The position numbers and the translations under genes were made by a program. The notes under the pieces were generated by a model. That model had not been told where the DNA came from. It did no database searches and was given only the letters and a program-made list of their open reading frames with translations. A stretch of 64,000 bases of DNA. Origin: Strigamia acuminata. Its lineage: Eukaryota > Arthropoda > Chilopoda > Geophilomorpha > Linotaeniidae. The DNA is taken from NCBI GenBank assembly GCA_949358305.1, contig OX442317.1, positions 8,624,186-8,688,185 on the forward strand, in the 5' to 3' direction. Positions 10,732 through 20,583 of the stretch are shown here, piece by piece. How positions within the stretch are numbered: position 1 is the stretch's first letter; each line of letters starts with the position of its first letter.

Positions 10732-12275
10732 TATTAATATATAATAATACAGAAGTGATATTATTTTTTAATGAGTTTGATTAATTTTATTAGTTTTATT
10801 AATTAATTTCAAATGAGCTCTATTGAATGTTTAATTTTCGCTATTAAAAAGTGAATAAGCCGATTAATTTGAATACCAGATGTTATTTACGATTTATTTA
10901 CGATCCCAGTCTGGTTTTGAGTCTAGCCGTACGTCACACTGCAATTTTTAGTTCAGTTTTGCAAATGTATATTTCCTCAAAGTTTTGATTTATCTTTTGC
11001 TTATAAATAAAGTTTTAATTCGTCTTTTTATGAAGTTGTACATACCGGTATCATTTCGTGCAGAATTTCTCACTATATTTTCTCTATAAACAAAAAAAAA
11101 ACTTTCTTAAACTTGAAAAACGTGTGAATTAATTCCACCTAATTTATCTTTATGAAGTGCATCAAGTGTTCCAAGTGTGTGTGTGTAGGGGAAACATTTC
11201 TGACATTCCATGCCTTTGTTTCAAATCTGGGACAATCTTTTGCATATTTCTATTTCCTGTCCTTGTAAAATTAACTCATTGTTTAAAAGCAGTTGAATAA
11301 AGCAATCCACTCAAAACGGACTATTTTGATGCAATTGCTAGCTCAAACTTTTCAAATCAACAGAATCTTTTTATACCGTTTCTATTGCAATTATTGCGTC
11401 AAGTTAAGCAGGAAGTAAAAGATCCGCGCAGCAATTCCACTCAAACGAGCGAATAGGTAAAAAAATGAACAAATAACGTTGTGGAACTTAATCAAAGTGG
11501 ACAATTTTACCCCGTCGTATTTGAGTAACCAAACAGAAAGTTGTGCGGTAAAAGTATTCCTCGAATGACCGTGCCAGGATTGCTTTATGGACAAATTGGG
11601 TTAAAGTAAAAGAATTTTACAAAACGGTCTATTGTAAATTTTATATTTAAATTGTGCCACTTAAAACAGACTTGATAGATCAACATTTCAATGAACCGGC
11701 AATTAATTTTTTTTTAAATACTTGATGATGTACGACGTGCTTTTAGTGTCATAATTCACTAATTTAATTTGTCCGCCATATTAAACGGTTCTTCCAATTG
11801 CCTATGTGGAGCAAATAATGAGAATAAGGCTGCTTGGTCCATTTTCCATTTTAGCAGTGCAAAATCTCTTACAAAAATCCAAAATTGAACAACTTATTTC
11901 CCATCAATATATTACAGAAAAATTACAGTTAAAAAACAAAACGATAAAATGATAATTTACTGCATTTCTCACACTTTGACAGCAATAACAGCCGACACAT
12001 CACAAGCACGCATTAAAACATATTTTATGTGGACGTAATTCATCAAGTGTTTGCTTTCTGACGTTTCTTTTTTGTTGTTGTTTTATGTCATGGGTTATAT
12101 AGGCTAATGTGCAAGGTCAATAAAAAGTTGAACAATTTTTTTCGGCAACTTCATTCGACCTGACCTTGATTCCCTTCTGTGCCAAACAACCAACGCAAAG
12201 GTGTAGGAAGCCACAAAGAGCGCTGACCCAACTTCTACCCGTGAATTCAGTCTCGAGCAAATCGATCCGGACGAC
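10732..12275. other. AT-rich intergenic region upstream of the GMC oxidoreductase
   Basis: No coding region is supported. A TATA-like GTTATATAGG lies at about 12093, some 180 bp before the start codon, and could be part of the GMC promoter. Confidence 0.35.
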
Positions 12276-14561
12276 ATGATCGCGTTCCTCGTCTTTACTT
12301 TCTTATTCGCACGACTCGATTTGATTTTATCAAGTTGCCTGGACAACGATGTCTTCGATTACATTATAGGTACGAACTATTGGCTGTTTTCTTTGCAATT
12401 TATCGACTCATTTGCTTCGTTTGGCGCGTGAAGTTGGTTCAGGTTCATCCGGAGCAGTTGTCGCTACAAGACTGTCAGAAAATACCCACAACAGGGTGTT
12501 GCTGTTGGAAGCCGGTGGCGAACCCTTGGCCGTTTCAGAGATCCCATTGATATCATTTAAAGCACTGGGATCCGAAATGGATTGGAATTATCTCACAGTG
12601 CCACAAAAAAACTGTTGCAAAGTCTACAAAGGTCAAGTGAGTAGAAAAAATACATTTTAGGTGTAAGGAAATGAGTAAATCGTTATTTTAATGGAGATGA
12701 AGTAGTAAAAGAAGATTAATTTGGTGTAATTTCACTTGTCGTTTGTCTTAGCAAGTGCCCATGAACCGTGGCAAGGCGTTAGGGGGCACGAGTTCGATTA
12801 ATTACATGACGTACACCAGAGGTAATAAAATGGATTTTGAATTATGGCACCAACTCGGCAATCCCGGATGGAGTTACCAAAGTGTGCTGCCTTATTTCCT
12901 CAAGTTGGAGGACTACAGAGTTCCACGCTCGAGAGATGATGGTTGTTTCAAGTTATTCACTCAAAAATGAAAGAAATCGGATTAATTTTTGCTGTTAAAC
13001 TAGATATTTACCACAGCGAAGGTGGGCCCATGACGGTTTCAATTCCCACTTTCAAAACACCGCTCGCCGATGCATTTATTCAAGCCGGTTACGAAACTGG
13101 CCAACCGTGGGTCGACTACAACGGCAAACACCAAACCGGTAAAATTGACATAAAAAAATGTTTAAAACTTTTTTTTTTAAAAAAAAAATATCTAAATAGG
13201 TTTCATGTATCCACCTGTCACTATTAAGGATGGCGCTAGATGCAGCACTTACAGTTGTTACTTAAAACCAGTTTTAAAGAGGTCAAATTTGCATGTTTTG
13301 ACTTACTCGCTAGTGACAAAGGTTGGATATAAGTGCAACCCCGATTCTAACACTTCTCACAAGTTATTTCACGTTTTAGATCATAATAGACGAGAACAAG
13401 AGAGCAATTGGAGTGGTCTACGAGAGGAAATCATCCAAGTGCTTAGCCAAAGCTAGAAACGAAGTTATTGTATCGGCCGGAGTTTTCAATACTCCGCAGC
13501 TGCTCATGTTGTCTGGGATTGGGCCGAGAGAAACTCTGAGAACATTTGATGTATAAATAACCCTTTTTTTAATTAAGAGAGATACAACTGTTTGAACGGT
13601 GTTTCAGATTGATTTAGTGGTGGATCTTCCCGGAGTGGGACAGAATCTTCAGGACCACGCGGTCGTTGGTGGTCTCATGTATTCGTTGAACCAGACGGTC
13701 AGTTACAACAGCGTGCGATTCGAGACGCAGAAATATTTGAATTTGTGGAAAAAAACGCGGACGGGACCCATGACGTGCCCCGAAAGCTTCGAAGGAGTTG
13801 CCTATTACCAGACCAAGTACACCAACGTGACCGATTGGCCGGACATTGAGATTTTCTTCAACTCGGACAACGTTGCCCGGATAATGAAACCATTCATTGA
13901 CCCCGTAAATTTTTCTACCAAAAATTGTAGAAAAAAAAATTAAATTATTGTATTTCTTGTAGATTGCAAGTTTTACCATTCCAGCTGATGACAAAGATGT
14001 GATTAGCTTTCTTCCCATTCTCCTGCGTCCCAAAAGTCGTGGCTACGTGTCTCTCATGAGCAAGGACCCCCGGGATCCTCCACTTATTGACCCCAAGTAC
14101 ATGTCCCATCCTGATGACGTCAAGGTTTTAATCGAAGGAATGAAATTTGTGTGGAAACTCGCAGAAACTAAAGCTTTTAAGCAGTATGGCGCTAAGTTTG
14201 TCAATAATGGATTTGTACCTCATTGTATTCTTCACTTATTGAATACTGACGAGTACAATAAGTGTTTGATTAACATTCTTACGTCCACTGGATACCATCC
14301 AACGAGTACGTGCAAAATGGGACCTAGGAGTAATCCTTTGTCAGTGGTGGATCATAGATTAAGGCAGGAAAAAGTGTATTAATTAATTCAAACAATATTA
14401 ATTGAAATAATTCTTTATTTGTTTGCAGGGTGCATGGTGTGACGAATCTAAGAGTTGTTGATGCATCAGTCATGCCTACTATAGTGTCCGCACATCCGAG
14501 TACGGCTTGTATGATGATTGGAGAGAAGGCTGCTGATATGATTAAAGAAGACAATGTATGA
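12276..14561 (+). CDS. GMC oxidoreductase (glucose dehydrogenase-like, FAD-dependent), secreted
   Basis: Nine exons: 12276-12369, 12434-12636, 12752-12941, 13004-13138, 13200-13321, 13380-13550, 13608-13904, 13963-14363, 14429-14561, giving about 581 residues, typical for insect GMC enzymes. A signal peptide ([20 protein letters not shown]) precedes the FAD-binding segment [20 protein letters not shown]. Further landmarks are the GMC signature [19 protein letters not shown], the second signature [27 protein letters not shown], and two C-terminal His sites ([13 protein letters not shown] and SAHPST) that fit the catalytic pair. The product oxidises an alcohol with FAD; the substrate cannot be read from sequence. 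Intron 8 has a GC donor (AG|GCAGGA), the only choice that keeps the conserved [14 protein letters not shown] junction in frame. A polyadenylation signal AATAAA lies at 14715-14720. Confidence 0.92.
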
Positions 14562-15001
14562 TTTTATAAATATATTTTACGTTTTTAATTTTTGTTTAAT
14601 TTTTTCGTTTTGAAATGGAGATGTATATTTTACCGTATATTAAGATATATGCAGTTATTTGATTTTATTGTGTATCTGTTGTCTATGTAAATGTTGATAT
14701 AGTTTTTATTTTTGAATAAATTTGTTAAGTTGAGAGATATTACTGTGGAAAACTGTTTTTAAGTTTCCTGTACCGTTTTATTTTCATGTTGCTGCTAAAC
14801 AATCAGGTTTTGCTAATACCCAATCGCAGTCTGAATCCAGAATAAAGTAATCGATTCGTTCAAACTTTGTGCGATCTTGCTAAACAAAAACGATGTTTAT
14901 TCAAAATAATTTTGTTTTTTAGTCATGATTCGTTATAAATTTTTATTTAATGTTTCAGGTGTGTGATCAAGTTGCTCTTGAGATTTTCAAAGTGCAATCA
15001 A

Positions 15002-15171
15002 ATGATCGATCGCACATTTAACACGCCACTCACGGCGACTCACGACTTGCTGAGACGTTTCTCGGCCCCGGTCGGTTATAAAATTCTAAAAAGTAAGTTG
15101 AAATAAGTTGATTAAATGCTTTACTTAACTCAATTTGATAAATTTCAGTTAGAAAACGCGAGTGTAAATAA
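15002..15171 (+). CDS. Possible two-exon micro-ORF (38 aa)
   Basis: ATG at 15002 opens 30 codons ending at a strong donor (A|GTAAGTTG, exon 15002-15092). A TTTCAG acceptor follows at 15143-15148 and a second exon (15149-15171) keeps frame to TAA. The peptide begins MIDRTFNTPLTATHDLLRRF and is basic. It matches no family I recognise. It could equally be an untranslated exon of an unknown transcript; a TATAAAA is embedded in the first exon. Confidence 0.2.
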
Positions 15172-15527
15172 AATAAGTTGAATTACTAACCGCCTTGATG
15201 AAATGCTGCCATGATGAAATTTACTTTGATACCGCATCGCTGCTGAAATTCATATATATAGGTCCACATATCAAGGTATAATATGCTTAAATTACATGCC
15301 CATTGTTGAAACTAAGCTGTTTGCCTGTTTCTGTAATTTATTCTCTATAAAATTTGCCAACTTGTGTGGAAAAATTGAACAAAATGGCGTCCAAAATTTA
15401 TAAAACTTCAAAATGGCATCCGAAGTCGGTTCGGTGTCTTTTTAAGTATGTACGGGGTGTATTTAAAAAAAAAAGAGTAATATTGGCAGTGGTATTTATT
15501 GCTTAGGACACAATACATTTGGTGGAC

Positions 15528-18500
15528 TCACTCTCGTGGCGTGATGTACAACCTGACTGTTTTTCCTTCACTTTTTTCGCCAACCTGAGTTTTCTCCACC
15601 ACTTGGGCGCACTCTCTAGTTGAAAAATAAACAGAAGTGTCACTATCAGACTCCCTTACAACGCTCATGATAACAGTATCGCTAGGACACACAACTGTCC
15701 CGTCCGATTTTATACTTGGAATTTCCTTTTTGGGTCCTGCACCGAACACTCCGAGAGTCAAGCGGTTTTCACACTTTTCCGACACTCCCGAAGCAAATCG
15801 CGGAACACTCTGAACATTCTTGTCGGCGTCGTTTCCTTTTTCGCGTTTTTTCGTGCAATAGTTGACGAGTTCAAAGACCGATTTATTCACAATCACGCCA
15901 ATGTCTTCGTTGCTGCAACTCGCAGATAGATCTAACATGTGCGCAACATCCTTCAAGGGGTCGTCATCACAGGTGGATTTGCTGGTTTTAATCAATTTCA
16001 CTTCTGTCGCATTCCTGCTTGAGTTGATCGACATGTCGGACACCGACGCCGCCAACATTTCGCCACTCAAAAACTGAATGCGGTCGCACCAATTGTGCCA
16101 AACGGAACTAGAGTTAATTCGTTCACTTAATTCGTAATATCGAATAATTCCAGTGCAGTAGCAAAGCTGTAAATTGCGAATTCAAATTTAAAAAATTGCG
16201 AATTAAAAATTGCAAAAATTGCAAATTTAAAATTGCAAAAATTGCCACTTTTTCATGTAAAAAAATCCAATTACTCGAATTCTGCGATGTCGATTACTGT
16301 GCACGGAAATGGTGAGATAATCGAGCGGAATTACGTTCACTAATTCCAAACTTGTGTAATTTGGATCCAACGAGACATAAGAAGCGGTCACGAGGAATTC
16401 TGGTGTTATTGCTAATCGCACTTGCTGAATTCCAGTCCCGTTTTTGTTTATCTAATTTAAAAAAAAAAAAATTCAGCCAAAATATATAATTAAATAATAT
16501 TTAATATTATCCAGACTTTCCACCTCTGCGAATGAATTTTCCAATAATATAACAAGATTCTTGAATTCCGAATATTCTTTCGAGCTAACAAGCGCTCGAA
16601 TTTGGACCATAATTTGAAATATCTCTGGTTTCGTTTGGCACTTTAAAATATTCTACACTATTGTGGCCTAAAATGAAACAATGAATCCAATAAATCTAAC
16701 AAAACCCCCCAATAGAGTTGACATGAATTGTAATTAATCAGTTACACTGATTGTTTAATCAATTGGTCTAATTTTTACAGTATTACCAGATTTGAATTTT
16801 GTTTAATTCAGCGTTTCCCAAACACTTGTCGCAAAAGTGACACGGACTCGTGACCCCAACAATTAAGAACAGGTGTTCAGGGGCGGAAATTATCCTGTTA
16901 CGTCTTGCAAACCAAACCCCTTTTCTCCCTCACACCGTGCAATAATGCACATTCAATCTGCACTAAGCATTCACCACAAACAGTCAGTCTCTCATTTATT
17001 TGGTCAAAACTCACAAGTTGCAAACAATGTTACACAAATCGTACAGCAAATCGCACGGTGGTTGTACTACTCTGTAATACTTACGGCTCCGTCACTGTCC
17101 ATGTACCATAAAGTGTAACATAAGCCGTGTCTTCAAATTCATAACTCGTGTAATTAACCGTTTCCGTAACTTCGAAGACCTCCGTTACAGTTTTTGTTGC
17201 AGTGACATTCACGGTGGCTCCAAATGCTATAACTGTGTAATTAATTACTGCCGTTACTACATCCACGATCTCAGTGATGGTCTCATTTTCACCCGTCAAC
17301 GTCACAGTATGATCAATCTCAAAACTAGTGTAGTTTGCAGAATCCGTCACGTCAATCGTTTCGGTAACGGTCCAGTCTACCATTTCCACGACCGACCCAC
17401 TCGTAAGCGTGATTGTATCCGCATAGAGCGTTATATTTGGCGGGTCGACCGTAACTGTCACTTGCGCGTTGTAAACGGTGTACTGAGAAAGATCCACAGT
17501 AGTCGGCGGCAAACTCGTAGTGACCACTTTGCCTGGAAAAGCTACGGTCAGCGCTGGACTCGACTCCACCACCGTAGCTCTGGGCATCGTTATCGTCGTG
17601 TTCGCTCCTCTTTCAATCACCGTCCTCGTCGGTTCCGTAACCGTCACAGTTTTGCCCGCCTCCACAACAGTGTGACCGGGCATCGTCATAGTCAACACTT
17701 TATCCGTAACGAGTACCATCGAGCCCGTAATCGTAATAGTTTCGCCCGTCAACTTGACCACGTGCGTCGACACTTGCGTGAGAGTAAACGGTACGATTTC
17801 CGTCGACACGATCGACGTGTAGGTCATCGGGGGCAGTGTAACCGTACTTTGTGCACCGCTTTCGATGACCAATCTGCCCGGCACGGTTCGAGTAGTGGCG
17901 CTGCCGGACTCAACGAACGTTTGTCCGGGAGCGGCGATGGTCACGTCCGTAGCCGTGGTCACAACCACCTTACCGGCAGCCGTAACGGTCACATCGTTGG
18001 CCGTAACGGTGAGTATTTTCCCCGGGACTGTCACAATCATGTCCTTTGCAGGAACGGAGATAATGCTACCGCCCGCAAATTGTTGTCCGGTGTTGATTTT
18101 TATTTCGCCGGGGACGGAAATGGTCATTGCGGGTCCCACGACGGTTTTGATCGGTCCTGGTTGGGTGAGGGTTATCGGAGTTCCTGTTTCGATGACTGTG
18201 GTGCCGGGAAGTGTAAGCGTTGATGCCGTGCCGTATTCGGTTTTTATCGGTGAGGGGTTGAGGTAGACTGTTCGGTAGACTGTTGATGGCGCATTTTCGA
18301 GCGTGTTGGCTTGTGGGGATTTAATTACGGTTGGTTTTGTCTTGAGGATGACGGTTTTTTTCGACTGGATCGTTTTGGTTCGGGTAGAACGGGTGACAAT
18401 TATTTTTGTGTTCGTTCTGAGTGTTCTGAAAAGTAAATGGTGAGTTGGAGGTGTGGACTAGAAGGGTTTGTTTATTGGTGGTAATTACGGGTTTGTTGCG

Positions 18501-19217
18501 TCGCTTCGAACTTCTCGTTTGTGGAGTTGTTTGGTGGTGGTGGTTGAGCAACATCGCAAAGTTTGTTTCACTGCACAGCACTGTTCGGATTGGGATTTGC
18601 AGTCGGAGTTAGTGGAGCAGGGATTGCAGGTGGGGGATAGTGTTGCATTGGTTGGGCATTGAGTTTTATCTGAAATAATTTTAAAAAAGTTTCATAATAA
18701 ATATTGTATTTTTTTTTTTTTTTTTTAATAGTAACTTACTGCTTTTTAGGCAACAATAGGTAATTGTAGGATGGCATATTTTTCCCTGAGTACAGTCTTC
18801 ATTGGTTTTGCATTCATGATCACAGTTAGATGGTTCGTTTGTTTTAGAAACTGTTTGTGTGATGAATTCTAAATAAACATAATATATTTTATTTGAAATA
18901 TAATTTGTAAAAACACAGTTTGATGGTTGGGTGCCTAGATGGCGCTGCTTGGACCAAATAATGCAGATTATGTAAAAATAAACATAAAAATAAAATGGCA
19001 GGTGTTTTGTCTTTCAATTAATTGAAATCAATTTAATTTGAATTTAAAAATTCCCCAGCCTAATCTCAAATATCATTTCAAAATGGAATTTTACCACGCA
19101 AGGCAAATATCTAATTTTAAAATAATTGATTCAACATAATTGCTTACCATTATTTTCTAATTGTGACGACTGTAATAGTAAGAACGCACTAAACCCATAA
19201 ATATAAATGAAAAACAT
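15528..19217 (-). CDS. Secreted Thr/Val-rich repeat protein with two small Cys modules (unknown family)
   Basis: Exon model on the minus strand: 19148-19217, 18740-18868, 18489-18669, 17085-18425, 16524-16584, 16275-16451, 15528-16166; phases match throughout, about 865 residues. Exon 1 encodes a signal peptide (MFFIYIYGFSAFLLLQSS). Exons 2 and 3 each carry a Cys module of the form C-x2/3-C-x-TN-x-DC-x5/6-C...CC (CKTNEDC and CSTNSDC). Exon 4 encodes about 446 residues of degenerate 14-16 residue repeats of the type TVTxPGKxVxExG, Thr/Val rich with N-glycosylation sites. The last exon is Cys-containing and unlike the repeats (VWHNWCDRIQ). The repeats suggest an extended beta-rich or mucin-like extracellular protein. 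The acceptor of exon 5 has a poor pyrimidine tract, so the last three exons could start differently or be a separate gene. No homologue comes to mind. Confidence 0.6.
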
Positions 19218-19937
19218 AACCAAAGTTATAGCTCTTGATTTGTTATAACTTATGTTTCCCATACCTCTACAACGAAATAATAACGAAATAATAACGAAAT
19301 AACTCTGAAATCAGCGAAAAGGGATGTTTATTTGTCCCTGTGGACCTCAATGACAAAGAAACTTCCTGATTGTAATCTTCTTCCCTTTTTTTTCGCAACA
19401 AATACATTTTTGACAACGTAAGTAAACAACAAATACACAGGAAGCCGCAACGCGTGTAACACACCAATGAATTGAATAACTCACTTATATTTCAACAACA
19501 GGTACAACGTTGTCCTAACTCGTATTGGTTGAGCCGGATTACGCCTCTACTACGCGGGAAAGTAGTTCTGTTTATTTTCAATGACTTTAAGTGTAAAAAG
19601 TGATTAGAATGGTGGATTTTATTTATTTGATAATAAAATGTTTATTTTATTTGCTAAATAAGCGTTTTCCCCTTCTAATCAATCAAACAATGTTAGCACA
19701 GTTTGTTGGTTTCTTTTGGCAGCTAAACAGAGGTTTAGTTTTTTACTGGTTGGTTTGCCTAGTTAGAATACAATTCTGGTGTTATGGGCTACTTTTTTGT
19801 GCCACTACACCAGTGAGATGGATAGAAGTTAGGACAGCGCTGTACCGGTTTGGAGTATAAAAAGATTTTTATGATTTTTTTTTGAGGCGATCTAAGTTGA
19901 AATATGGGCAGAATTAACATCACTGTAATGTAACAAC

Positions 19938-20489
19938 TTAAAGCGGTTTCTTTCTGTCTTCTTTTTGCAAATCGTGCTTGCACAATTTGGCCACAATTGC
20001 AGCTGCATACGCACTTGTGTACGCATCACACGCTGTTGCAAAGGATTTTCTGTAACAGGAAAAAATCAATTAAATCCTTGAGTGAACTTGAGAAAACAGA
20101 AAACTCACAAAAATTCACTTGGCACTGCTATTAATTTGAATAAAAGCGGGTGCAAATCCACAGCTAATAAACTCACTTCAGGGTAGACCATCGAATCAGA
20201 TCCAATAGTGTTTAAAATGGCGACAAATCTAAATATCATTACACTGTATCAATTTATTGTATCAATTTAGTGGTGTAATCGTTACCCAATCATTACTATT
20301 TGACTAATTGTTAAAGAAACTCTCATCACTCGGGCCATGTAGAGGCAGCTGGTGTATTGCACAATAACAGATCCATTTTTATTGAAGAATGCACCAAGTG
20401 TCCAAGAGTGAGAACAATACTTGCCAACGAGAATCGACCACTGGCCAAACTCACTGACAACACAGCTACTCACAAAGTTTTTCATGCGA
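19938..20489 (-). CDS. Diverged SLC1-type C-terminal exon cassette (alternative 3' exons or decayed paralogue of the EAAT gene)
   Basis: Three open exons on the minus strand, 20286-20489, 20109-20228 and 19938-20049, have the same order, similar length and the same phases (2/1 at both junctions) as exons 6-8 of the EAAT gene directly upstream. The translation aligns along its length: TLGAFFNKNGS against [19 protein letters not shown] against ALLASIGA, and AAAIVAKLCKHDLQK against [15 protein letters not shown]. The NMDGT motif and the DRFRT substrate-binding segment are lost. There are no stops in about 145 codons and splice sites are intact. No equivalents of exons 1-5 precede it; it starts 95 bp after the EAAT stop. 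It could therefore be an alternative terminal cassette of the EAAT transcript (its acceptor phase fits exon 5) or a remnant of a tandem duplicate. Confidence 0.6.
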
Positions 20490-20583
20490 CTAATCTCCTC
20501 CTCTGCGCCATGTTTTTATCACAATACCGCCACAACGTCTCATTGTTTGCAACAATATTTATTTCCATACGTTACATGAGCAA

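Noticed and set aside
14364-14384. Alternative GT donor (AAA|GTGTAT) for GMC intron 8
   Set aside because: It would add QEK and shift the frame of the conserved last exon; the GC donor restores RVHGVTNLR exactly.
17309-18266. Long plus-strand open frames (304 and 133 codons) opposite the Thr/Val-repeat exon
   Set aside because: They are the antisense of the repetitive coding exon; their Arg/His-rich or Val-rich composition mirrors the repeat and they lack starts, domains or splice context.
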